A DNA stretch of 64,000 nt from a virus, in IMG/VR virus record IMGVR_UViG_3300042319_002138, positions 62,001 to 126,000 of that record. The stretch is one strand, 5' to 3'. The notes below the pieces were generated by a model. That model did no database searches. It was given only the letters and a program-made list of their open reading frames with translations, and was not told the origin of the DNA. Below are positions 24,726 to 32,208 of this stretch, piece after piece. Every line of letters starts with the position of its first letter. The stretch's first letter is position 1. The position numbers and the translations under genes are program-made.

Positions 24726-27146
24726 ATGAAAAAACCTAATTACGATAATGCTTTAACTCTTTTGTTTGAAAATAAAGAAAGCAATGAATTAGAATACAAC
24801 ATACTTACCCTTGAGGGTGAAGACTTATATAGAGAACTAGCTTTTATTTTAACAGAACTTTCATTAATTGATAGGAATAGTGGTAAAAAAATTATTTCTG
24901 AAGGTGAAAGAAGATTAATGGAAGAAAGTTTCATGTCTAGTTTAAGAGATTCATGGAAAAATTTATGGGGAACTGCTAATAAACAAGCTCAACAAAATAC
25001 AGGGAAAAATTTAACAGCACAACAACAACAAGCAATACAACAATCTCAAAAAGCTGTAGCTGATGCTACTCAAATATGTATCGAAAGAAAAGAAGCTGAT
25101 TGGGAAGTTTATGGTACCGATAAAACCGACAAGAGTGAGGAAGCTAAAAAGGTTTGGATGCAGAAACAAATTAAATCTTGTGTTGAGGAAGTTCTTAGAG
25201 GTAGTAAAGGACAATCTATTATTGGTAAATTGGGAGATTTTTTACGTGATACTGTAGTTGGTAAAGTTTTAGTTGGTGTTATTGCTATAGGTGCTATGGC
25301 TTATGTAACAGGAGCTATTGGTTCACATACTAAAACTACTACAAAACAAGTTGATGACGGTAATGTAGATGTTTCTGATAGTGTAGTTAAAAACGCTTCT
25401 GATAGTACTTTAGATAATCAAGTACATGTTAAGGTTAATCCTGATGGTGGTATAGTTAAAGTTAAGGTTGGTTCCGATGGTAGTACCGTTGGTGTAATAG
25501 AAAGGGACCACGGAGTTACCGATTTAAAACCTGACCAAGTACAACAAGTTGCTGACAATATTATTAAAACAATAAAAGATGTTAACAAAGACCCAGACTT
25601 AGGTGGGAAACAAGTTAAATCTATCACATTAAAATTCCATTCTGATAAATCTAATACTGATGGTAATGCTGATTCTGACAATGATGGTGTTCCTGACAGT
25701 AATGATTGTAAGGGAGGACCTTGTGCTGAAACACATAATCAGAAAACTATTGACTCTGTTTTGAAATTAGTAAAACAAGGTTTAGAAAAAGATGGTATTA
25801 CAACAAAAGTTAAAGTTAAATCAGAAATTGGTGGTTTAGCTAAAGACCAAGTAAGTAAAAATAGTACTGACGCGAAAGCGGAACAAGGAACTACTGTAAG
25901 TGTCGATGGTATAGATGCCCCTATTAAAACTGTTAAAGATACTAGTTTTCAACAAGGACCTTATGGACCATTAGTGGATAACCCACCAGCACCAGTTCCT
26001 AAAGCTTGTTATTTAGTTTTAAATGGTAAAAAAGTTACTTTAGGTAATGGTGATTACATTTATTTCTACGGTAAGTTAGTAAATAAAAAAATACAAACAA
26101 AAAAAGACGGTCAGACATTTGAAGGTATGATTATTAAAGGTAGTGAAGCTGCTGGAGATACTGATTATGATTTAAAAGTATTGGGTGGATTCACACTTGA
26201 GGAAAATGCTTCTGGAATAAATAAAGGTAGATATCTATCTGTACAAGTTAATAAACCTGAAGGTATTAAAGGTATGTATTTAATTGCATGTGGTACTGAA
26301 GGTGAAGGTGGTCAAGGTGGAGAAGACGTTGGCAGAGGTGAGGACAAACCTATTAAAGGTGGTGATGAACCAATACAAGGTGACGAACCAATTGTAGAAC
26401 CTATGGTACCAACTGATTTCTTACAAGGTAACAGAAATATGCAATTAGCTTATTTGGCTAGTAACTTCTTACCTGAAGGAAAAGATTTTTGGTCAAACAT
26501 GTACATTAAAAAAGGAACAGTAATCCCTAGTGGGTTTTTAGATGCCGCTCTAAACCAAGGTAAATATGACCCTGAAAAATATTTAACAGCTTTTTATAAT
26601 AAACTTAAAAAAGATAATTCACTTACTAGAGATATTAATCTTGGTGCGTGGTTAGCTAAAGTACGTAGTACAGAAAATTTAGGTTTAATAAAATGGGTTA
26701 GGAATACAAGAAAAGGTATTGGTAGTTTTATTAAAAATTTACAAAAATCATTCCCTGAGTTTGGTATTGGTAAAAGACAAAAAGCTAAATCTGTTAGACC
26801 AGGTGCTGAAGGACAAGCTATGGGATTGGCAGGTGAATCTTTAAATGGTAGAGTTGATTTAATTAATGAATTAAGTGGTTCCGCTGAACAAGCTGGTTTT
26901 GACCAAAATCAGTTTATGAAAAATTTACCACAATTTATGGCTATGTTAAGTGCAATGTATTACAGCGTTGGGGGTACTAAATTACCGTACGACAAGGAAG
27001 CTGTATTACAAAAATGTAAAAAATATGGATGTAAAACAGGTGGTGGTACCAAATATAAGAAAACAAAGTCAGATGACTATAAATTTTTAGAATCTAATTC
27101 ACCTTTAAAAGAAGAATTAAATAGAATAAAAAAGTTGATGAAATAA
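24726..27146 (+). CDS. Large virion-type protein with TSP3-like calcium repeat
   Basis: The 806-aa protein is mosaic. Residues 1-160 are helical and Gln-rich. One membrane-like helix lies at ~180-200 (VGKVLVGVIAIGAMAYVTGA). Residues ~210-300 are a repetitive Asp/Val/Lys region. Residues ~313-330 contain DSDNDGVPDSNDC, a thrombospondin type 3 calcium-binding motif common in Bacteroidota outer-membrane proteins. A beta domain follows at ~425-530, then a Gly/Glu/Pro linker, and a helical C-terminal domain ending PLKEELNRIKKLMK, similar to the helix tags of other proteins here. The late motif before it and its size suggest a virion or injected protein. I do not recognise the family. Confidence 0.7.
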   Translation: MKKPNYDNALTLLFENKESNELEYNILTLEGEDLYRELAFILTELSLIDRNSGKKIISEGERRLMEESFMSSLRDSWKNLWGTANKQAQQNTGKNLTAQQQQAIQQSQKAVADATQICIERKEADWEVYGTDKTDKSEEAKKVWMQKQIKSCVEEVLRGSKGQSIIGKLGDFLRDTVVGKVLVGVIAIGAMAYVTGAIGSHTKTTTKQVDDGNVDVSDSVVKNASDSTLDNQVHVKVNPDGGIVKVKVGSDGSTVGVIERDHGVTDLKPDQVQQVADNIIKTIKDVNKDPDLGGKQVKSITLKFHSDKSNTDGNADSDNDGVPDSNDCKGGPCAETHNQKTIDSVLKLVKQGLEKDGITTKVKVKSEIGGLAKDQVSKNSTDAKAEQGTTVSVDGIDAPIKTVKDTSFQQGPYGPLVDNPPAPVPKACYLVLNGKKVTLGNGDYIYFYGKLVNKKIQTKKDGQTFEGMIIKGSEAAGDTDYDLKVLGGFTLEENASGINKGRYLSVQVNKPEGIKGMYLIACGTEGEGGQGGEDVGRGEDKPIKGGDEPIQGDEPIVEPMVPTDFLQGNRNMQLAYLASNFLPEGKDFWSNMYIKKGTVIPSGFLDAALNQGKYDPEKYLTAFYNKLKKDNSLTRDINLGAWLAKVRSTENLGLIKWVRNTRKGIGSFIKNLQKSFPEFGIGKRQKAKSVRPGAEGQAMGLAGESLNGRVDLINELSGSAEQAGFDQNQFMKNLPQFMAMLSAMYYSVGGTKLPYDKEAVLQKCKKYGCKTGGGTKYKKTKSDDYKFLESNSPLKEELNRIKKLMK

Positions 27147-27166
27147 AAATAAAATATTTTATCAGC

Positions 27167-27181
27167 ATATTTATAATTAAA
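27167..27181 (+). promoter_or_regulatory. Late promoter candidate for tail tube
   Basis: ATATTTATAATTAAA, 30 bp before the tail tube start, followed by an A-rich leader. Confidence 0.6.
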
Positions 27182-27211
27182 CATAACAAAAAATTAAAAA
27201 AAAATTAAACT

Positions 27212-27700
27212 ATGGCAGATTTGTTAATGAGAATGCCTGTTCCTTACGAACCAAAGAAAAAGAATAGGTTTATATTTAGATTCCCTACACCATTGGGTAT
27301 CCAAGAATGGTTTGTATCAACAGGTGCTAGACCGACTTATACAGCAGAAGAAACTGAGATTCAATTCTTAAATACTTCTACTTTTGTAATTGGTAGATTT
27401 ACTTGGGAAACAATCGATGTTACTTTCCGTGACCCAATCGGTCCTTCAGCTACTCAAGCACTTATGGAGTGGGTTCGCCTTCACTCTGAATCTGTTACAG
27501 GTAGACAAGGTTACGCAGCTGGTTACAAGAAAGATGTAGAGTTGGAGTTGTTAGACCCAACAGGAGTTGTTATCGAAAAGTGGATTCTACAAGGTACAAT
27601 GATTACTTCAGCTAACTTTGGTGATTTGGATTACTCTTCATCAGATATCGCTGATATCTCTGTTACTTTAAGATTTGACAGAGCAATTAGTGTATTCTGA
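27212..27700 (+). CDS. gp19: Tail tube protein (gp19-like)
   Basis: The 162-aa protein matches the T4 gp19 type in length (163 aa) and layout: an N-terminal beta-strand (KKKNRFIFRFP), GIQEWFVSTGARPTYTAEET, a WETIDVTFRDPIGPSATQAL loop, a WVRLHSESVTGRQGYAAGYK helix and a closing beta segment (ISVTLRFDRAI). It makes stacked hexamer rings that form the inner tube. It has its own late motif and terminator, as expected for a very abundant protein, and its codons are more C-rich than its neighbours'. It lies about 7 kb after the sheath gene, whereas 18 and 19 are adjacent in T4. Confidence 0.93.
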   Translation: MADLLMRMPVPYEPKKKNRFIFRFPTPLGIQEWFVSTGARPTYTAEETEIQFLNTSTFVIGRFTWETIDVTFRDPIGPSATQALMEWVRLHSESVTGRQGYAAGYKKDVELELLDPTGVVIEKWILQGTMITSANFGDLDYSSSDIADISVTLRFDRAISVF

Positions 27701-27723
27701 TATTTCTTTATTGAACATAAATT

Positions 27724-27765
27724 ATACCCCTTTTATAAATTTTTATATGAAAGGGGTATTTTTAT
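27724..27765. terminator. Bidirectional terminator after tail tube
   Basis: ATACCCCTTT (27724-27733) pairs with AAAGGGGTAT (27750-27759), followed by a T run. It is shared with the convergent oxygenase gene. Confidence 0.88.
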
Positions 27766-28211
27766 TTACTTATTATCCTAAAACCAATTAATTTTTTATT
27801 AAAAGTATTATCTCCTACTAAAAAATTTTGACTTTTATGATATAAACCTATATTGAATATTACTAAACGGTTTAATTTATTTTCAACTAATTGTTCATCA
27901 GCACCATCAAAGAAAATAGTACCTCCATTTGGTACTTCATTTAAATAAATAAACATTTTATATTTTTCATTACGTATTTTTTTATCTAAATGTTTATTTA
28001 CCGGTTCTGAGTTATTTGTCTTTGTTACATTATTATATAGACCAATCCAATCAGAATTTATATTTTGTATTTTTTCTTTATTTTCTTCCCAAAAATTATT
28101 AACAAAATTTTTATCACCAATAATACCTTGTCCATAAAAATTATCAATGTAGTCTTGGCAAGTTTTTAAAACTTCATCAGATAAAAAATTGTCTATATAA
28201 ATAACGTCCAT
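27762..28211 (-). CDS. 2OG-Fe(II) oxygenase (prolyl hydroxylase-like)
   Basis: The 149-aa protein has the complete iron and 2-oxoglutarate site: HxD at H74-D76 (NKHLDKK), distal His125 (LYHKSQ) and Arg145 (IGFRI) for the co-substrate, on a double-stranded beta-helix (MFIYLNEVPNGGTIFFDGAD). The family hydroxylates proteins, nucleic acids or small molecules with 2-oxoglutarate and O2, so the host should live at least partly with oxygen. Related genes are common in marine T4-like phages. The substrate cannot be told. It sits alone on the minus strand between the tube gene and an M20 peptidase, with terminators on both sides. Confidence 0.88.
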   Translation of the reverse strand: MDVIYIDNFLSDEVLKTCQDYIDNFYGQGIIGDKNFVNNFWEENKEKIQNINSDWIGLYNNVTKTNNSEPVNKHLDKKIRNEKYKMFIYLNEVPNGGTIFFDGADEQLVENKLNRLVIFNIGLYHKSQNFLVGDNTFNKKLIGFRIISK

Positions 28212-28223
28212 ATTTATAAATAT
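28212..28223 (-). promoter_or_regulatory. Late-type motif directly before the oxygenase start
   Basis: Read on the minus strand this is ATATTTATAAAT, running straight into the ATG at 28211. With no space for a leader it may be fortuitous, or the true start may be further in. Confidence 0.3.
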
Positions 28224-28231
28224 TTAATGAT

Positions 28232-28260
28232 AAAAAAAAAGACCCTTTTGGGTCCCTTTT
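28232..28260 (-). terminator. Terminator of the M20-type peptidase gene
   Basis: On the minus strand GGGACCC is followed by AAAA, then GGGTC and a run of nine T. The stem is GACCC (28241-28245) with GGGTC (28250-28254). Confidence 0.85.
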
Positions 28261-28262
28261 TT

Positions 28263-29279
28263 TTAATAATCATATCTGAAATACTCTTCATTATCTGTTC
28301 CGTAATTTACGATTGAATAACCTCCATTAAATTCATCATAATCCCATAGGTCAGAAAAATCTTCATCATCCTTGTAATGATAATCTAAGTCATTGTCATC
28401 ATTATCCTCATCGTAAAACAAGTCTTCTTTTTCTGTTAGAATAGTTTTAGTATTTTCTTTCTTCACAGGAGCCCAAGAAGTTGATACGTAACTAACAATT
28501 GGGTCTTCAACTCTTTCGTAGAAGTTTTCACCAAGAGTTTTATGAAGTTTAAGACCTAATTCAAAACCATTTTGAACCTCGTCAATAACAACATACTCAT
28601 TTGCTGTGTGGTAACGGTGATAACCTGCTGCCAAGTTCAAACACGAGAAACCAAACTTCTCCATCAAAGGCCAAATATCAGTATAAGGGTGACGTTCCCA
28701 ATGTGTGATACCGTGTTCAGTGATAAGACCACCTACTTTTGAGCCAAATTCAGATTTTTTACCAAAAAGTTGTTTACCCATAAGTGTCATACTCATTGAG
28801 TCTCCTTCAGGTGAATCATACTGAATAGCGTAACCAACATTTTTAAAGAACTCAGGGTCAGCTTGGCGTGAACCAACACAACCTACTTCTTCCGATACAA
28901 AGAATGCTGCTTTAACGTTGTCCAATGTATCCAACATTTCAAGACAAAGATAAACACCACACTTATCATCACCACCAATACCGGATGGTTTCATAGTTTC
29001 TTTATCGATACCAGTAAGAATAACTCTACCGTTTTCTTCTAATTGAACTACTTTAAAGTTTGGGTTAACTTTGTGGACAGTATCCGTGTGTGATACAAAA
29101 CAAGGGTACCATTCAGCTTTACCTTTAGTAACATAGATATTACCGATTTTATCTGTGTAATGCTCAAAACCTTTTTCTGTCAAGACATTTTGTAAGTAAG
29201 TAATCATCAACTCCTCATCACCTGAGTATGTAGGTACTGATAATACTTCTTTTAATCTTTGTAATTTTCTATCTTCCAT
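28263..29279 (-). CDS. M20-type zinc peptidase (PepT-like)
   Basis: The 338-aa protein has metal-ligand motifs of the M20 family: H64-x-D66 (SHTDTVH), D104/D105 (GIGGDDKCG), E130-E131 (SEEVGC), D155 (QYDSPEGD) and H224 (YHRYHTANEYV). This fits a di-zinc aminopeptidase or tripeptidase. The last ~65 residues are an acidic tail (YDEDNDDNDLDYHYKDDEDF) not part of the family. A peptidase of this kind is unusual in a phage; it could recycle peptides for amino acids or act on a cell-wall peptide. A perfect host-type promoter precedes it, so it is probably expressed early, unlike the structural genes around it. Confidence 0.85.
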   Translation of the reverse strand: MEDRKLQRLKEVLSVPTYSGDEELMITYLQNVLTEKGFEHYTDKIGNIYVTKGKAEWYPCFVSHTDTVHKVNPNFKVVQLEENGRVILTGIDKETMKPSGIGGDDKCGVYLCLEMLDTLDNVKAAFFVSEEVGCVGSRQADPEFFKNVGYAIQYDSPEGDSMSMTLMGKQLFGKKSEFGSKVGGLITEHGITHWERHPYTDIWPLMEKFGFSCLNLAAGYHRYHTANEYVVIDEVQNGFELGLKLHKTLGENFYERVEDPIVSYVSTSWAPVKKENTKTILTEKEDLFYDEDNDDNDLDYHYKDDEDFSDLWDYDEFNGGYSIVNYGTDNEEYFRYDY

Positions 29280-29301
29280 AGTGTGTTTTTTAATTATAAA
29301 G

Positions 29302-29333
29302 CAAATATACGTTATGTTTTTACTTTGGCAAAA
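29302..29333 (-). promoter_or_regulatory. Bacteroidota-type promoter (TTTG-N19-TATATTTG)
   Basis: On the minus strand TTTTG (29333-29329), a 19-bp spacer and TATATTTG (29309-29302) lie 22 bp before the peptidase start. This matches the Bacteroidota primary-sigma consensus exactly in both boxes and spacing. Confidence 0.8.
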
Positions 29334-29457
29334 TTTTTGTTGAAAAAAAATTAAAACTTTTTCTATTTATAGAGAAATGAATAAATCTTTACTTTGTTAA
29401 TAAAGGGTTTAAGATTAAAATATAAAATAATATAAAATATAAAAAAAAGTTTTTAAA

Positions 29458-30219
29458 ATGTCAAATCAAGAAAACGAATTTAATTTTGATGCTCCATTCG
29501 ATGTACTAGAGTTACCATCAAAAGGATTATTGTACCCAGGTAGACCATCTACGGTTAGGGTAGAATATCTTACTGCTTCCGATGAGAATATTTTAACTTC
29601 ACCAAACTTAATTAAAAGTGGTAAAGTTTTAGATATTCTTCTACAAAAGAAAATTAAAAGTACAGAAATCTCTTTAGACCAAATGTTAGTTGGTGATAGA
29701 AACTCCATTATGATTTGGTTAAGAGCCACAGGATATGGTGAAATGTATCCAGTTAAAATGATGGACCCTGAAACAGGTGATGAATTTGAAACAGAAATTG
29801 ATTTGTCTGCTTTAGGTACAAAAGAATTAACTGCTGAACCAGATGAAAATGGTGAGTTTGACTTTTTCTTACCTAGAAGTAAAAAGAAAATTAAATTTAA
29901 ATTGTTAACTGTTTCTGATGAATCTTCTATCAGTAAAAAAACAGACCAAAGAAACAAAGCAACAAAATCTTTAATTAGTAACGCTTTAACATATAGATTA
30001 CAGGCACAAATTAAAGAAATTGACGGTAACAGAGACCCTGCTTTCCTTGCTAAGTTTATTGAAGTTATGCCAGCTTTTGATTCTCTAAAGTTTAGAGAAT
30101 ATTCAGACGAAATTGAGCCAGGAATAGAACTGGAGGTGGACGTGGAGGGACCATCTGGTCCATTTCGTAGTCCCTTTAACATTGGACTCAACTTTTTTTG
30201 GCCTAACGCTAGAGTATAG
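29458..30219 (+). CDS. gp26: gp26-like baseplate / tape-measure chaperone
   Basis: The 253-aa protein fits the T4 gp26-type family in its conserved start (FDVLELPSKGLLYPG), the VEYLTASDENIL segment, LLVGDRNSI-like DQMLVGDRNSIMIWLRATGYG, and the later FLTVSDESSI-like region. In T4 gp26 acts in hub assembly. Here it lies two genes before the tape measure, where other phages carry tail-assembly chaperones. The gene ends in GLNFFWPNARV, read through a run of seven T that overlaps a second frame (see the next entry). The 178-bp spacer before it holds the peptidase promoter and an A/T-rich leader. Confidence 0.8.
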   Translation: MSNQENEFNFDAPFDVLELPSKGLLYPGRPSTVRVEYLTASDENILTSPNLIKSGKVLDILLQKKIKSTEISLDQMLVGDRNSIMIWLRATGYGEMYPVKMMDPETGDEFETEIDLSALGTKELTAEPDENGEFDFFLPRSKKKIKFKLLTVSDESSISKKTDQRNKATKSLISNALTYRLQAQIKEIDGNRDPAFLAKFIEVMPAFDSLKFREYSDEIEPGIELEVDVEGPSGPFRSPFNIGLNFFWPNARV

Positions 30220-30388
30220 AAAAAACCTAATAGAGGTAATCTATTATATGGTTAAACATATGCGTTTTAGTTATTCAGAAATTTTAAAAATGCCTGTTTG
30301 GGAAAGGAGAATCTATGTTGACCTTTGGCAAAAAGAAATGGAAGAACAACAAAAACAGTATAAAAATGCTCAAAGCAAAAAAAGATAA
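30182..30388 (+). CDS. Short overlapping frame, tail-assembly chaperone extension candidate
   Basis: This frame is open from about 30182 and runs in the +1 frame relative to gp26. It encodes RKNLIEVIYYMVKHMRFSYS, then EILKMPVWERRIYVDLWQKE and a basic tail. The MPVWERR part is typical of the second element of tail-assembly chaperone pairs. Two ways of expression are possible: a +1 or -2 ribosomal slip on the T7 run at 30193-30199, giving a gp26 fusion, or independent initiation at the ATG at 30250 or 30262. A weak GAGG lies before 30250. I favour a real gene but cannot decide the start. Confidence 0.65.
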   Translation: MDSTFFGLTLEYRKNLIEVIYYMVKHMRFSYSEILKMPVWERRIYVDLWQKEMEEQQKQYKNAQSKKR

Positions 30389-30402
30389 AACAAAATTAAG
30401 GC

Positions 30403-30418
30403 ATATTTATCAATAAAA
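30403..30418 (+). promoter_or_regulatory. Late promoter candidate
   Basis: ATATTTATCAATAAAA, 10 bp before the 590-aa gene, in the 40-bp gap after the chaperone-like frame. Confidence 0.6.
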
Positions 30419-30428
30419 AGAAATCAAA

Positions 30429-32201
30429 ATGCCTAGAAGTATAAAAGAAATACTTGAAGATTATAAACAAGAGGTAAATTCAGGCTCAAAAGGCCTGAAT
30501 TTTAGTGCATATAAAAATGAAATGATTACCGAAAAAAGAGTAAAGGTACCTGGTATTGAAAAAAACGTTGCTACAAGTGCTGGTGAAGGGTACTCAAACA
30601 TGGATGTTGTTAAACAAAATCTAAGGTCTTTAGGTTTTGACGTTGATGATTTGGGTAAACAAAAAACTGTTGCTCAATTAATGGCAGCACCTTTTGGTTT
30701 TAAATTTTCACTTCTTTGGCCTAAAGAAAATAAATGGGGTGAAAAAAGTTATGTTACTCTATCAATAAATGATAAAGCAGTAGAAGCCGATAGAATTGAT
30801 ACTAGAGCAAAAGTTTCTAACCCAAATAGTAATGGTAAATTAATATTAGAAACAAAATTAGGTCCGGCAATTATTTTTATAGACCCTAAAGAAATAGAAA
30901 GAACTTTAGGTGGTGATGCCGGTAAGTTACCACCAGGTAAAAAAGGTGAAAACTATAAAAGAATGTTAGAAGAAGGTGTTACTTATAAAGTACAAGTAGA
31001 TTCAGACGTTATTTTATCAGGAGAAGGTAATGAAGAAACAGAGGGGGAGGAAACAGAAAAAGAAATTCCAATTCCAGAAGAAATCGCTTCAGGTAAAAAT
31101 AGAAATGAAATTTTTAGATTATTACTAAAAGGTTTTGGTAAATACGATGGAGCTGTTGTTTATGGTGATGGTTTTAAAGACCCTGAAATGGCTAAAGAAT
31201 ATTCTAAACTACAAAGAGAAGTACAAAAGGGTAATGCTAGTAAAGAAGATTTAAAAGAGTTTAGGGAAAAGTCTGGTAGGGATTCTTACAGTATGATGGT
31301 TTCTAATTTAAGAAAGTCATTTCCAAATAACTTTTTAAAAAACTTATCAAAAGTTTTCCCTGAATTTAATATTCAATTTACAAAACAAAATGTCGAAGAA
31401 AATTATACTTTATCTGAAGATGAAAAAAACAAAGACAAATATAAAAGATGGAATTTAGTTTTTCCTGGTAAAGTTGTGGGGGGTCAGACCTTAGACAATT
31501 TAGATAAGAACGTTAGAGAATTTATGGTGGCAGTTAAAAAATGGTTTGCTGTACCTGTAAAGGGGCCTGATGGTAAAAAACGTTCTTATAGTATTTCTTA
31601 TGATGAAGACAAGGTAAATCAGTACTGGAATAATTTTTACGGTACTAAAACTGAATCTAAGTTAACACTTTCAAATATTTTAATGGAAATGTTAAAAGAA
31701 GAAGATGATACAAATGGTGGTAAAACAGTTAAACCCGATTATCTTTTATTAAAAATATTACCTGGTGGATTACAAACTATTGATGAAGGTCAAGAAGACG
31801 TTGAATCTCGTGAGGTGGGGGGTTCAAAAGGTTCTAAAAAACAACTTATTGATGCTGTTTTAGTTGAAGCGTCAGCTTTCTTTAAAGAAGGGGAGGACGG
31901 TAAAATAAATCAAAATGATTTAAATGTATTACCTGGTTATTCTAACGATAAAACTTATAGTGATAAAAAAGGTAAGTCCAATTTAAACATCGAATACACT
32001 AAGGACGGTAAAGTAACTAAAGGTGTTATAACCATTAAAAATAATACTAAATTAACTAATTTATTAACAGAAGTTATTAGGGGTGGTGATATGAAAATCA
32101 AAAAATCTAAAACAGATAGTAAATTTATTATCTTATATTATCCTTCACAAACAGAAGTTTCAAATAAAATTAATAACACTTGGAGTGAAATTTTAAAATA
32201 A
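30429..32201 (+). CDS. Unknown tail-region protein
   Basis: The 590-aa protein starts MPRSIKEILEDYKQEVNSGS, again a charged helix at the N-terminus. Residues 40-180 are mixed alpha/beta. Residues ~195-220 are an acidic linker (GNEETEGEETEKEIPIPEE). Residues ~275-310 include MMVSNLRKSFPNNFLKNLSKVFPEF, which resembles a helix near the end of the 806-aa protein (FIKNLQKSFPEFGIG). A further helix tag-like stretch, LTLSNILMEMLKEEDD, lies near 415-430. I see no enzyme motif and do not recognise the family. It lies just before the tape measure (8 bp gap), so it is probably a tail or virion component. Confidence 0.7.
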   Translation: MPRSIKEILEDYKQEVNSGSKGLNFSAYKNEMITEKRVKVPGIEKNVATSAGEGYSNMDVVKQNLRSLGFDVDDLGKQKTVAQLMAAPFGFKFSLLWPKENKWGEKSYVTLSINDKAVEADRIDTRAKVSNPNSNGKLILETKLGPAIIFIDPKEIERTLGGDAGKLPPGKKGENYKRMLEEGVTYKVQVDSDVILSGEGNEETEGEETEKEIPIPEEIASGKNRNEIFRLLLKGFGKYDGAVVYGDGFKDPEMAKEYSKLQREVQKGNASKEDLKEFREKSGRDSYSMMVSNLRKSFPNNFLKNLSKVFPEFNIQFTKQNVEENYTLSEDEKNKDKYKRWNLVFPGKVVGGQTLDNLDKNVREFMVAVKKWFAVPVKGPDGKKRSYSISYDEDKVNQYWNNFYGTKTESKLTLSNILMEMLKEEDDTNGGKTVKPDYLLLKILPGGLQTIDEGQEDVESREVGGSKGSKKQLIDAVLVEASAFFKEGEDGKINQNDLNVLPGYSNDKTYSDKKGKSNLNIEYTKDGKVTKGVITIKNNTKLTNLLTEVIRGGDMKIKKSKTDSKFIILYYPSQTEVSNKINNTWSEILK

Positions 32202-32208
32202 GTTTTAA

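Noticed and set aside
28212-28223. A firm promoter for the oxygenase gene
   Set aside because: The motif touches the start codon, leaving no leader, so I list it only at low confidence.
29466-30191. A 241-aa frame on the minus strand opposite gp26
   Set aside because: It is fully antisense to a recognised family and Ser/Leu-rich as expected from a shadow frame. The same holds for the long antisense frames in the tape measure (33477-33959, 34329-34997) and the hub region.
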